A stretch of 64,000 bases of DNA from assembly GCA_035079385.1 (NCBI GenBank), contig JAVHKY010000034.1:124001-188000 (forward strand), read 5' to 3'. This stretch comes from Aspidiotus rigidus. Its lineage: Eukaryota; Arthropoda; Insecta; Hemiptera; Diaspididae. This document shows, piece after piece, positions 21,604 to 33,339 of the stretch. Both the position numbers and the translations under genes were made by a program. Every line of letters starts with the position of its first letter. Positions within the stretch are counted from its first letter, which is position 1. Under the pieces are notes generated by a model. That model saw only the letters and a program-made list of their open reading frames with translations, did not search any database and had not been told where the DNA came from.

Positions 21604-23584
21604 AAATCGATCCCACCGTGCTCTGGCAGATATGATATGGCCCAGAATCCGGGAGAAGTGAAACAGTAGTAAGTCGAGGTGAGGTGTGAAGAGAGCGGAG
21701 GGCAGTTCCGGGCTTCGGTTGCAACATATGGAATTGAGACAATTTCGACAATTCGGTGATACATGAAGAGGAAATGTGGGATTCGAGAAAATTCCGTCCA
21801 TCGAGCTACAAAGATAGAAATGAGATTTTAAAAAATTTCCACTTTCGACCCATATTAATGTGGTGCGGTAAAAAAAGGTGATCGATATCGAGCTGAGCCT
21901 TCTCTTCATTGTCTGAATTACTGTAATCCGATATCAATCTCAAATCGATGTTGATCCGGAGTTGATTTCCAATCGACTTCTCTAAATTTCTTATCGACCT
22001 GAAATCGAGTGCCTTTCAAGATTGATTTCCAGTTGATTTGTACTTCTCTATATAGTAATAGGCTAAGTAGCTGAAAATAAGTTGCAAGTTCGTTCACCGC
22101 TCTGCCGTCGTTTATTACTTAATGGAATCGAAGACCGATGTTTCGATATAACATATACCATCTTCGGGGTCAGAAGAAATGCTGGTCAACCTCATAAATC
22201 GATCTCAAATGAACGTCGATCTGGAGTCGATTTCGAGTCAACTTTTGTCATGTTTCCATCGACCTGAAATCGATAGCTCTGTTGCTTTGATTAACTGTCG
22301 ATTTGTAGTTTTCTGTCTATGTTCGCTGGCCGAACTCAAATCGACGTCGATCTGAAGTCGATTACGGATCGAATACTTAATGCATTTTAATTGCCCTGAA
22401 ATTGACTGTCTTGTTGAGTCGATAGCAGATTAGCCTCTGGTAATTTGAACGCTGGGGGTCGATCTTCCATTGATCTCAAATCTACATTGATGTGAAGTCA
22501 ACTTCTCTAAATTTTTTATCGGCCTAAAATCGAGTGCTCTTTTGGGTTGATTTTTAGTCAATTTGTACTTCTCTGGTAATGAAAAATAGTCCATTTCATA
22601 AATCGCTCCCCTATCGACATCGATCTAGAGTCGATTTCGAATCAACTTCTGCGAATTATATTTCTACGAGTAGTTCTTTGGCGATGTACGCGTGTTGCGA
22701 ACACAAATCGACCTCAAACCGACGTCGAACAGGAGTCGATTTCAGTTCAACTTCTTGATTTCTATATTTATTAACCTGAAATCGACTCTTCTGTTAGAGT
22801 CGATGTAAAGTCAATTTTTAATCCTCATATAATAAACGATGATCGACTTCATCAATCGATCTCAATGTTCTTTCCGAGTCGACTTCTGCAAAATTTTTGT
22901 CGACCTGAAATAAACCGCTCTTCTGTTGCTGCGATTAACCGGCGATTTTTAGTTCTTTGGTAATGTTCGCTGGTCAAATGCAAATCGACCTCAAATCGAT
23001 TTTAAGAGAAGACTTTTTGATATTTTTTCATTGATTTGAAATCGACTGTCCTGTTGAGTCATTGATATCAAGTGAATTTTTAATCGGTAATTTGCTCAAC
23101 CTCAAATCAACTTCGAAAAGTCAACTTCTTTACATTTTTCTATCGATCTTGAATCGAATCCTTTGTAGAGTCGATTTCCAGTCGATTGTCGTTGTTTGGT
23201 GATTAACGCTGGTCGACCTTGAATTAACCTTGAAATGACGTTGATCTAGCTGAAGTCGATTCTGAATTAAATTCTGCAAATTATTCTATTGACCTGAGAT
23301 CAAGCGCTCTTCTGGATCGATTTTTATTCGATGGGGAGTTCCTTGATGGTGATGTACGCTGGTCTTACTCAAATCAATCTCAAGCCAACGTGATTTAGAG
23401 TCAATTTCAGATATCTTTCTTAAATGGAGTGTTCTGTTGAGTCGATATCAAGTCAATTTGTACTCCTCTGGTAATGAACGCAGGGCAACCTCATGAATCG
23501 ATCTCAAATCGACGTCTATATCTGGAGTTGACTTTTGAAAGTTTTTCTATCGACCTAAAATCAACTGCTCTTTTGGATCTATTT

Positions 23585-24199
23585 CAGTGTGTCTCAAGCT
23601 TTCTTACATCGCGGCACATTTCTCCAAGAGACGATATTATTGCGGCACAGCATTTCCAGAACTCTAAATTGTATAGAAAATTTTTGTGCGTTTTGACTTT
23701 CCTCCTCCTAATTTCAGAATTTGTAGCCTACAAGATGGCCATATGAGGTCTCACCCCTCTTTCTCTATACTGCGGTTCTAGGAAACAAGAGCTTTGGTCT
23801 CCTGCCGGGGCTCGAGACAATTTTGCCACGAATACATGCACGCAAAAGTGTCTGGGTATTTCGTACATTTACTGGAAACCCTCTGGGCTTTTCTAAATTC
23901 GAAATTTATGAGGAAACATGAAATACAATCTGTATTTTTGGCCAAGTCGCAAAACGTTCTTGATTTTTATGACATTGAGTGCAGGTTTGGACTCAAGTTT
24001 TAGTAATTATAACTGGAACTAACGTCATTCACAAATTGGAACATACCTATACCGATCAGATAGTGCTTATGGTTACTTTTTCGAGTAAATAAAAAAGAAT
24101 CGATAATTTTTTTCTTAGTTCATGTTAAAATTATGCTGCATACCTGAGACGGGCTTGCGGCACAGTGATGTACCGCGGCACACCAGTTGAGAAACACTG
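23585..24199. mobile_element. Non-autonomous hAT element with perfect 8-bp target duplication
   Basis: The left end is CAGTGTGTCTCAAG followed by GCGGCACA; the right end (complement) is CAGTGTTTCTCAACTGGTG followed by GCCGCGG. These imperfect inverted ends are typical of hAT elements. ATCTATTT is duplicated exactly on both sides (23577-23584 and 24200-24207), matching the 8-bp hAT duplication. The 615-bp body has no transposase. It interrupts the 130-bp array. Confidence 0.85.
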
Positions 24200-24496
24200 A
24201 TCTATTTTATTCGATTTGTCGTTCTTTGGTGATGTATGCCGATCGAACTCAAATCGACGTCGAACGGGAGTCGATTTCAGTTCAACTTTTTGATATCTGT
24301 ATTTATCAACCTGAATTCGACGGTTCTGTTGAATTAATATATCCTAATATAATTTCCAGTGGTCGTCTTCAGAAATCGATCTTAAATCGTTGTCGATTTC
24401 GAATCGACTTCTGCAAATTTTTTATCGTCCCGAAATCGACTGCTTTGTTGCCTTCGATTAACCCACGATTGGCAGTTCTTTCGTAATGTACGCTGG

Positions 24497-25109
24497 TGTG
24501 GGAAATGCGAAAGGGGGGGATAGCTAGAGTGGCTTTGCTGCAGTGGAAGACGTGCTGAATACTCAATCTGAGGAAATATCGAGACGTACAATGAGACATA
24601 AAATATATTTATTTAATTAAGAGGATAAATCGAGTAATTGTAAGTCCGAAACGTGTCTGAATGTGTACCACGGTCGTCATCGACGGATCATCGGGAATCT
24701 AACGGACAGAGAATAAAACATCTATCCGTCAGTCTCGCGAAAGAGAGTAAGTCGATTAGAAATAAAAGAAGATTTGAGGTCGTGGATCGTACAAGTCCTT
24801 AACGGGTTGAACCAGAATAATAAGAAGAGTCGAATTTGTCTAAGAATAAGTACTTACTTACACATCGATTGGAACCATCATGAATTGCTGAGTCGGCGTC
24901 TGCTGATCCGACATCGTATCGCAAATGTTTGTCATTGTTTATACGTAACTCGTAATCGAAATTCGTAGACAGTGGAAAAGGATTAATGAGAGAGGTTGAA
25001 GAGAGATATTGAAAATGGGTTGATTTTTCATTGCTATGGATTTCGTTATTTGTTTATCAGTCGGCTATTGCCGCAGCGATGAGAAGTCGAAAATTGCAGA
25101 TTTTCGACA
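24497..25109. mobile_element. Solo LTR with 5-bp target duplication
   Basis: The 613-bp segment begins TGTGGGAAATG and ends TTTTCGACA (TG...CA), and is flanked by GCTGG on both sides (492-496 and 110-114 of the local kilobases: 24492-24496, 25110-25114). An AATAAA lies at about 24713-24718. It splits the 130-bp array, whose sequence resumes directly after it. No internal retrotransposon sequence remains, so LTR-LTR recombination is the likely origin. The retrotransposon superfamily is not determinable here. Confidence 0.75.
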
Positions 25110-25439
25110 GCTGGCCAAAATCAAATCCACGTTGATCTGGAGTCGACTTCAGATCGATTTTTCCATATATTTTCATTAACCTGAAGTCAATTCTAATCCT
25201 CACGTACTTAACGATGGTCGACCTCATGAAACGATCTCAAATCGACTTCGATCTTGAGTCGATTTTGAGTCGACTCCTCCAAATTGTTGATCGATTTGAA
25301 ATCGGTTGCTTTTATGAGTCGATTTTAAGTCGTTTTGTAGTTCTTTAATTTTTTCCTTCTAGGCGCCAGCGCCATCTTCATGGAGTGGAGCGCTATATAG
25401 GAGAATCGATAATGAGTGCTAATCATGATCCTTCTTTTA

Positions 25440-25625
25440 GCTGTCCTTGTATGTTTCCAGGTAGCTCAGGTAGGTCACTACCCCCCGTGCTTTTGCCCCT
25501 TCCAACATGAAATGGTACCTAAAGCTCAGTTCTGAGTCAAACCAGATGCCCAAATAATTCATAATCATCTGGATCGTGGTTTCCACACTCTACTGAACTT
25601 TTGACGACGTTTCAGAATGTGATTT
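25440..25625 (-). pseudogene. R1-like LINE reverse transcriptase remnant
   Basis: The minus-strand frame reads YLGIWFDSELSFRYHF, then AKARGVVTYLS, matching the YLGVWLD..LSF..H block after the RT catalytic core. A VETT segment upstream resembles sequence at about 30355, so this comes from the same family. A stop follows at about 25440. Confidence 0.6.
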
Positions 25626-25879
25626 GCTAGAAGTCTCGCTGTCCTCAGACGTATCTGAGATGATCGCAGTGCTCTTGAATGTTGATGAAAACAATAATGA
25701 GAAACTAAGATGATTGACCATTTACCGTCGACTACCGTTACTAATTCTGCACTGACAAATTTTGGAAGGGTGCAACCCTTCCATAGATATTGGAAAGTGA
25801 CTAGCAGCTATTTCAGAAGAATCAAAGGCGATAGATGAGTTTGTCAATGGTTTTTGACATGTATCATCTCTTTACTCTG

Positions 25880-26110
25880 CCCTGACCCCTAATTTGAAAT
25901 TTTGCGAGTGGCCTCTCCCCTTCACCCACGCGAGAATTTTCAATTTCTTATTTTAGAAATCTTGGCAAATTGGTCAATTTTTGTCACATTTTCGTCCATA
26001 ACTCGGCTCAGAAAAGTTGTAGAAAGGATATGGCTTGAATTAAAGATAACATTGAGATACAAAATTCGTACATTTAAACTATACGTCTAACGTTTTGGTT
26101 TTCGCGCTGG
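25880..26110. repeat. Half of a mariner-like foldback MITE
   Basis: Resembles the right half of the element at 31663-32225 (CATTTTCGTCCATAACTCGG, AAAAGTTGTAGAAAGGATA, CTAACGTTTTGGTTTTCGC). Its left half and the last 40 bp or so of its right terminus are absent. Confidence 0.5.
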
Positions 26111-26170
26111 TATTAATTGAAATTTTTCTAAGTCCCCCTCCTATCATAAATAGCTCGAGAGTTGAAATTT

Positions 26171-26250
26171 TTAACAGGAAACCTGTTTTATGGGGGGCTT
26201 TTTGAGAAATTTGCCGTGCGCCATGCGCCGTCCAGCAAAAAACTTGGAAA
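26171..26250. mobile_element. Family A left-end fragment
   Basis: AACAGGAAACCTGTTTTATG, then the GGGGGGC and TTTGAGAAATTTGCCGT-type stretch, preceded by TTTT. It stops where the next copy's AAAA begins. Confidence 0.55.
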
Positions 26251-26254
26251 AAAA

Positions 26255-26522
26255 CGACGGCTTCCTTAACGAAGTTGAACGAGGAACGCCGGGAACCTGT
26301 TTTATGAGTCAAATGGGATTTGGTATTGAAAATTCAAGGAAGCCTAGACCTACATAAAACTAGTATAAAGAAAGCCTAGACCTACTATAAGCCTACTATA
26401 ATATAGTTTGAGAGTCTAAATTTTTCTCGAATCTCCAGCTATATATGATAGCTCGAGAGTCGAAATTTTTCAAAGTTTTTTGCTGGACGGCGCACGGCAA
26501 GTTTCTCATAAGGTTCCCTGTT
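26255..26522 (+). mobile_element. Family A element, copy A3, with AAAA on both sides
   Basis: Runs from CGACGGCTTCCTTAACGAAG to GGTTCCCTGTT. AAAA is directly outside both ends (26251-26254 and 26523-26526), equal to the TTTT seen around copies in the other orientation. The CAGGGAACC-type motif lies about 37 bp inside the left end. It contains only one to two CTCGAG modules, so it is a short form. Confidence 0.7.
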
Positions 26523-26571
26523 AAAATGTCGACTCTCGAGCTATATATGATAGGAGGGGGACATAGAAAAA

Positions 26572-26929
26572 TGACGGCTTCCTTAACGAAGTTAAACGAG
26601 GAACGCAGGGAACCTGTTTTATGATTCGAATGAGATTTGGTATTGAAAATTCAAGGAAGCCTAGATTTGGAGAAAGGTAGTAAAAAGAAGGCCTAGACCA
26701 ACTCCAAATTTTTCTAAGTCCCCCTCTTATCATATATAGCTCGAGGGTCGAAATTTTTCCAAGTCCCCCTTCTATCATATATAGCTCGAAAGTCGAAATT
26801 TCTCTAAGTCCTTCTCCTATCATATATGGCTCGAGGGTCGAAATTTTTCTAAGTTTTTCGCTGGACGGCGGACGGCGGACGGCGCACGGCAGATTTCTCA
26901 AATAGCCCCCCATAAAACAGGTTCCCTGT
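26572..26929 (+). mobile_element. Family A element, copy A4
   Basis: TGACGGCTTCCTTAACGAAG at the left, with CAGGGAACCTGTTTTATG 37 bp in; CATAAAACAGGTTCCCTG at the right. The left end (TGACGG, then ATTCGAATGAG) matches the end of the large copy at 62190 better than other copies do. It carries about three to four 45-bp-type modules. No clean duplication on the right. Confidence 0.6.
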
Positions 26930-27810
26930 ATTTGCGAGCACGAGCGAGGTTGATGACGTCATGAAGTCGACGAAGTCAAGGAGAGTGGGAGGGGGACTCG
27001 GAAAAATTTCGACTATCGCGCTATATATGATAGGAGGGGGACTTGAAAAAATTCCGACTCTCAAACTATATAATAGGAGAGGGACTTGGAAAAATTACGA
27101 CTATCGCGCTATAAATGATAAGAGAGGTTGATGACGTCACGAAGTTGATGACGTCACGAAGAGGGGAGGGGGACTTGGAAAAATTTCGACTCTCAAGCCA
27201 TATATGATAGGAGGGGGGGGGGGGCTTGGAAAAATTAGAAAAATTACGACTATCGCGCTACAAATGATAGGAGGGGGACTTGGAAGAAGTTGCGAGCCCG
27301 AGCGAGGTTGATGACTTCACGAAGTTGATGACGTCACGAAGAGGGGAGGGGGATTTGGAAAAATTTCGACTATCGCGCTATATATGGTAAGAGGGGGACT
27401 TGGAAAAATTTCGACTCTCAAACCATATATGATATGAGGAGGACTTTGGGCTCTCGAGCAACATATGATAGGAGGGGGACTTGAAAAAATTTCGACTTTG
27501 GAGCTATATATGATAGGAGGTGGACTTGGAAAAATTACGACCATCGCGCTATAAATGCTAGGAGGGGGACTTGGAAGAATTTGCGAGCGCGAGCGAGGTT
27601 GAAGACTTCACGAAGTCGATGACGTCACGAAGAGGGGAGGGGGACTTGGAAAAATTCCGACCTCCGAGCAAAATATGACAGGAGGAAGATTTGGAAAGAC
27701 GATGGCTTCCTTGAAATTGCAGCGCTTTTAAGTTGTCACGTCATGATTTTCAGGACTTGGAAAAACTTCAGGTTCTAGGGTACTCGGGACAGCGACTGCA
27801 ATGGCATCTA
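26930..27810. repeat. Array of Family B and 45-bp-type modules
   Basis: Three copies of a GCGAG.(C/A)CGAGCGAGGTTGA block, each followed by one or two TGACGTCACGAAG sites and two to three CTATATATGATAGGAGG modules. A G-run is at 27207-27218. Not coding. Confidence 0.55.
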
Positions 27811-30009
27811 ATTTTCTCTTCATTTTTCGGTTCGCTTGAAGAAGGTAAGGAAATAATACCGTAATTGGTGTCGGAAAACCACATGGATATCTGTGTTTAT
27901 GAATTAGGTATCCAAGAACTTTTGCCATTAACTTAACGAAAACAACGCACGCCCACGGCAATTCCGGATACTTTTCAGCTGCTTATGTTTGAAGGGGGCA
28001 TGGCTAAAAAAAATACGAAGTCGAGCTACTGATATATCAGGAGTTATTTTCGCTCTCCTAATGTAAGTCCGAACGATCTCCATCGATCCAGTGTCTGCAT
28101 TAATCCTGAAAAGAGACTAGAAGAGCAAAATTTTAAATAATCATATGAATTCTGAATTCAACTCCTTTACTTAGGTACAAAGTGTGTCCTGTAGCACTTT
28201 CGAATGGTAACGCGAATCATAATCATGGCCTAAAGCTTACCTAACTTTATGGGGTACGATGAATTCCCGATGCAGCCTTGACAAACAACAAGTGGGAAAT
28301 TAGACGCAGCATATATATTTGTATACGTGACGCCTCTCTGTACGACATTTCTCTAAAAAATGATGTCGTACCTATCAGATCGCTTACGCAAGAATTTTGT
28401 CCTCGCCAGAGCGTTCGATCGAAAACTAAAATGTCCAACGCAACATCAATTCTTCGTCGTACGGCGATAGTTTAATGCACTCAAATCTTATACGATCTAC
28501 ATGCAGAACGTCGATATGTATTCGCTATACGCTCGAGTTCAGGTCAAGCAATTCGTCAAAACTTTCGTCGATTAAAAAAGAAGGTTAAAAAAAGTTTTAT
28601 AATCATTTCCTTTCACGATCCTATTGACAGCATTCTCGTCCGTACGACCATGAAGCCATTCATCCGTGTCCTTGTCAAATGTGTACGTACCTACGTTATA
28701 CTCGCGTCTGCTATCAGACAATGAACCCACTTCTACATGTCTATAATTTTTACATCTTTCCGATTTATAATTTTCATCCTAGTCCATTAAAATCGCTCGA
28801 ACACGATAATTAGCGTCGATTTTATCGAAAAATTTGATCGGTATAATTTGGCTCGCTCAGAAAAGTATGCGCACGCGGGTAAGCGATAGTTCAATTTCTT
28901 CGGTACAGTTGTGCATTGCAGATCGCAGCGACAATAAATTTATTAACCTGTTCTACATGTTTGCTGGAATTGTATTACGTACCCGCGAATGTAAGAGTTT
29001 AAAGGAAGTATAGGAGTGGGTAACGTGTGGCCGATGCGGATGTAGGTCAACATCTCGTACCTGCGCCACAATCTCGGTCACGCTGACCTCATAGGGTCGC
29101 ATTTCCCTATCGGTAACCTTCTAAAATATTTAGAATGCATTTATTTTCATGTAGCGGATACCAGTGGTGCCGTGCACCGGTCTACGCGAAGATTCATCAA
29201 TTTCGCACGCGGAGTTGGGTTTTATTATGAAGCTTTGTGCAAGAAGACGTCTAATCGAGTCGATTTGTCTTTACGCATTTGGGCTGCATTCGGGAATATT
29301 ATTAATTTTTGAGCCGGTTTATTTTCGCAGACTCGACTGGTGGCATTTAGAAAAACGTTGAATGCTCGAGGTTCCGTTATTCGTTCCTTATTGTAATCGA
29401 GGTTCAGCAGCCAAAGATCGCCCCAACAAATGGGGACGTTTTCGTTATCTGGGTTATCAGATAGGAAACATCGCAGAGAATTCTTAGAAGGGTCAATGAT
29501 TCCAATTTTCTCTACGAAACTATACGAAGTATCTCAAGCGACTTTTTTTGTCATCATTAAAATTGAAGATACGATGAAGTAGATATTGAAAATTGAATTT
29601 TTCTTTCTTGCTCGATTTGTTTCCATTCAAATATGGAATCAATGGGAGCGATTAGATTGAATTTACCTCTTGTAGGAGACTTGAGTATAAAATGAAAACT
29701 TTTAAAGCAGTCACGTTTGAGTGGTAAACGAAGCGGATTTAGTTGAAGCAGTTTCGTGCTGTGAATATAATACAAAAATTCGGACTTTTCGGTAAAATCT
29801 ATAACTTCTACCGGAATTATTGAAACTCTGGAATCTACAAATGCCTTTATTGGAGGAGAGAAGTACGGTCTTCTCTAAATTTTTTCTGGTCTCATTGGAA
29901 AAAATGTTTGCAATATCATCAATAATTGCATCAATTTGCACAAAATTTAGCGGTTTAGATTTCGTAATTATTCGTACTAACGTCATCGTGATACTGACGT
30001 TATCACATT
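27811..30009. other. No recognisable gene
   Basis: Mostly low-copy AT-rich sequence with short frames lacking any domain I recognise. Confidence 0.45.
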
Positions 30010-30620
30010 TATAATTTGGCGTTTGACACAATACCGTGGGAGAGGACCTTGGAAGTCCTTATAAACGCAGAAGTGCTTGCGTACCTGCTCAGGGTGATCA
30101 GCAGATATTTATTAGGCTGTGAAGAAATCCGAGTGCAGACGTCTACTGGTACAGTGAAAGGCCCACTTTTTTGTGGGGTACCGCAAAGTGTCGTTCATTG
30201 GGCCGTTCTTGTGGTGTGTCACATTTGAAGGGATTTTCAAGGTGAAGATCAACTTTTGCATACACTGCCGAAACAACTGCAGCAGATCGAATCAACCAGA
30301 GTAGAACTCGCAGTGGGAAAGACGGAGGTCATATCATTCAAAAATTCAGTAAGGTGTGGAAACCACAATCCACAAGGTTAATTTGAGGTTGTCATCACGC
30401 ATCAGTTTAATTCGATCCAACGAAGTTGTGCTAAGGTGTGTTACTCCCTACAGCACTATTTTGATGCAGGACCGTTACACAGTAGCACGTTCACCACCAT
30501 TTGAGCTCCTTGCTGAGGAGGAGTGGAGTTTTCAAATCGCAGAAGAGGACTATAACTGATCAAGAGGCTTTACGGCAAGAGGCCGGGCGCTCAAAATAAT
30601 TAAAAGGTGAAGGAGAGTTA
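30010..30620 (+). pseudogene. R1-like LINE reverse transcriptase remnant
   Basis: The frame at 30016-30228 reads AFDTIPWERTLEVL, then LLRVISRYLLG and CGVPQSVVHW, matching the NAF.S..W motif and the GVPQGSVLGP block of R1-type RT. The Gly of PQGS and the catalytic YADD are lost. 30290-30345 (IES..VELAVGKTEV) and 30490-30545 (FELLAEEEWSF) continue the same protein in other frames. About 1.2 kb of the normal ORF is missing. The interstitial pieces match those at 5060 and 5918. Confidence 0.65.
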
Positions 30621-30829
30621 CACAGGCCCGTAACGATTTTTCTATGGTATAAAGCAAAAGGAAATTACAAAACAAAATAAATCGAGAATAAAATACGTAA
30701 TTATAAAGTCTAAAAGTTTTCGCTTCTGCAGGAACCTAAACTGATAAGACGCGTTTCGGTGTTCATCGATGGGTTAATAGAACTGCTGCAAACCAAAGAG
30801 TATCCGAGACATCAATCGGTAGAAAACTC

Positions 30830-31660
30830 ACGGGTTCTTCAACGGAGTTAAATGAGGGGGGGACATGTTTTATAAGGCACGGAGGATCTGAAAATTCTTG
30901 ACGAACCAGATCTGACGTCACAGGCCCGAACTTTGGAGTTTTCGGGACATCTAAGTCGGATAACAGATGATAAGTGGGCATACAAAGTCACGAATTGGTA
31001 CGTAGAAAAACAAAAAACTAGGTGGAGGTGGCCATCTCAAAACTTTTTCACAGAGTTCCTCAAGATCGGCTTGAAAGGATGCGGTTGAAGAAGGCCTTCG
31101 CCCAAAAATTAGGGCTATTAGATTAAGTATTGTTAAACATATTCAAGAACAACTTATATTTTAAAGGCTATAAATAAATAAATAAATAAATAATAGGAGA
31201 AGGCTTGGAAAAACTCGCGGGTTCAAACGAGGGGCGGCAGAGAACCGTTTTCTCATCAGATTGTAACGTCACAAGGCTGACCTATGACGTCATTAAATTG
31301 GAACATCACAGATCTGTACATTAGAGCTACTTGTGATAGAAGGGTAAAAATGTTAACATCCAAGCTATATACCACACGAGCTCCAAGGTGTATATGATAG
31401 GAGGTCGATCTCTAAACATCCTTGAGGTTGCCGGACGGCGAACATGTTTTCCGAAAAACTCCCCCATAAATTAGGCTCACTGTTAAACACGACGGCTTCC
31501 TTACCGATGTCAAACGGTGGCTTGAAAAATAATATGATCCGCGTTAGGATAGCCCCTTCAAGTAACTAGACATGCAATGTTTTGTACAACAATTGGCTTA
31601 GCCCCTTCAATGAGGCAAATATACAATGCTCCAAACATCATAAGTCCCCCTTCTATCACG
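30830..31660. repeat. Degraded composite repeats and an AAAT microsatellite
   Basis: Includes TTCAACGGAGTTAAATGAGG and ACATGTTTTATAAGG (a diverged Family A end), (AAAT)n at 31171-31193, perhaps a LINE tail, then TGACGTCATT and GCCGGACGGCGAAC fragments. No coding sequence. Confidence 0.4.
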
Positions 31661-31662
31661 TA

Positions 31663-32225
31663 CCGGGTGAACTAGAAAGATGTTACCGGTCAGTTGGGGG
31701 TTTGCGCTAAGTCCACTCCAGCGCAAAAACGTGAAACGTTAGATGTACTCGTATACTTCAAATCTATGAAATTTGTAACTCAATTTCATATTTCATTTTC
31801 AATTTGCGCCCTTACTCAATTTTCCAAAACATTTCTGAGCCGAGTTATGGATTGAAATGCCAAAAATTGGACCAATTTGACAAGATTTCGAAAATAAGAA
31901 ATTGAAAATTCCCCCACTTTCAACCTTTATAGGATTATTAAGGTTTTTTTTTCAGCATCAGCGTTAAATTTCACTTTCAAATCAAATAAAATATGGAAGT
32001 TTAAACGATTTTTAATTTTTGATAATTTTGGCGAATTGGTCAATTTTTGGCACATTTTGGTCCATAACTCGCCTCAAAAAAGTTGAAGAAAGATAAGTAG
32101 GGGCGTAAATTGAAGATAGAGTCAAGACATAAATTTTGTAGATTCAAAGTATACATCCTACGTTTCGCGTTTTTGAGCTGGAGTGAATTTAGCGCAAATT
32201 CCCAACATCTTCCTGGTCCACCCGA
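31663..32225. mobile_element. Mariner-like foldback MITE with TA target duplication
   Basis: 563 bp. The left end is CCGGGTGAACTAGAAAGATG and the right end (complement) TCGGGTGGACCAGGAAGATG, followed inward by inverted GCGCTAA, CTCCAGC and AACGTAG/GTTAGATGTA words. The arms form a near full-length palindrome. TA flanks both ends (31661-31662 and 32226-32227). TA duplication and GGGTG-type ends suggest the Tc1/mariner superfamily; no transposase is present. Confidence 0.6.
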
Positions 32226-32669
32226 TATTGCCGGAGAGTCGAAATAGTTTTTCGCCGGACGACGCGACGCACGGCGAATTTTTCAAAAAACACCGCACTG
32301 AACAGGTTTTCTGTTAAAATTTTCGACCTCCGAGCTATATATGATAGGAGGTCGATCTCTAAACGACCTCGAGATTGCCGGCCGAACAGCGGATATTTTT
32401 TCCGAAAAACCTCCCGATAAAACAGGTATCCTCTTCAAAGTCCGACATTCAAGCTATATACGATTCGACCTCGAGCTATATTATGATAGAAGCGGGAATA
32501 AGATACTTTAAAAGGACGTTCTGAGTCTTATGGTGGTTGAAGCGTTGCATATCTGGCTCACTGAAGGGGCTAAATCAATTGGTGTATAAAGCATTTCATA
32601 TCTATAGTTACTCGAAGGGCCTATCTTTCAGGCTATATACACCGACCACCAAGCTATATATGATTTCCC

Positions 32670-33336
32670 GGTCACTTTGCCGAAACAGTATTGTCGAAGT
32701 CCACTTTTCCGCCTGAACAAAAAGCCGAATGGACATGAAGACGACTACGCATTCGCCGAATGCCAAATCGTGGAACTCAACTTTCCGAAAATAAATTTGC
32801 CGAAAATGTTGCCGAATTTAATTTCTATGGAAAATTATAAAGTGGAAGCTCAAACGCTGTCGGAAAAGTGTGAAACACTTAGTCTTCGAACAATCATGGC
32901 AGGTAAAATAGTTAATGGAAAACTGCAATTGAGTGGCTTCATCTACGTGAAGTCGAAGAAAGCTCGTGGAAGAATTTATTGGGACTGTCAAATGACTAAG
33001 AAGGGTGAATGCAAGGCAAGAGCGATCACGAACGAGCCAGCACGCGCCGAAGACCTAGTAATTCACAAGGGGCCATGAGATTCGGCTCATAAGCATCCGC
33101 CAAACGTTGAGGAAAGCGCTGCTGAAGAAGTTACAGCCCGAGTAAAACGTTTGGGTACTGAAAACCCGTCGTTACCACCGTCTCAAATCATGCATCCCGA
33201 CTTCATAAATATACGGTCAATTTATTAAGCATTTGGCCAATTGGCCTTCGGAAAAAATTCTTTTAGAAAATAATTATTCGGCTTTTTGTCCAGGCGGAAA
33301 AGTGGACTTCGACAATACGGCTTCGGCAAAGTGAGC
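32670..33336 (+). mobile_element. Compact FLYWCH-carrying transposon (element 2)
   Basis: 667 bp. The terminal inverted repeats of about 60 bp are TCACTTTGCCGAA, then GTCGAAGTCCACTTTTCCGC and AAAAAGCCGAAT, mirrored at the right end. They are made of a repeated GCCGAA motif, distinct from the TTCCGA(C) motif of element 1 but built on the same plan. Only a FLYWCH frame lies between. No clear long target duplication. Confidence 0.65.
32896..33228 (+). pseudogene. FLYWCH zinc-finger ORF with an internal stop
   Basis: ATG at 32896 aligns with 733 in element 1. The translation contains GFIYVKSKKARGRIYWDCQM, then KGECKARAIT, and, after an in-frame TGA at 33076-33078, DSAHKHPPNVEE. Those are the aromatic, WxC, Cys and HxH elements of a FLYWCH finger, with the zinc-binding His pair falling just beyond the stop. 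The frame stays open to TAA at 33226-33228. An in-frame ATG at 32677 inside the left repeat would add 73 residues of repeat-derived sequence and is unlikely to be the native start. The MULE catalytic domain is absent. Confidence 0.65.
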
Positions 33337-33339
33337 CCC

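Larger units (their letters stand above)
21920..25345. repeat. Tandem array of about 130-bp units rich in TCGAT
   Basis: Diverged units share, in order, CTCAAATCGACGTCGATCTG, AGTCGATTTC, TTTATCGACCTGAAATCGA, AGTCGATTT and a GGTAATGTACGCTGGTC end. Spacing of the last word gives roughly 125-140 bp per unit, with about 11 units before the hAT insertion, two to three between it and the solo LTR, and about two after. A single unit occurs at 4935-5060. Units differ by many substitutions, so the array is old. Short frames spanning it are not conserved. Confidence 0.7.

Noticed and set aside
27728..27961. Minus-strand protein of 77 codons
   Set aside because: It runs into Family B repeat at its end and contains no motif I can tie to a LINE or other family.
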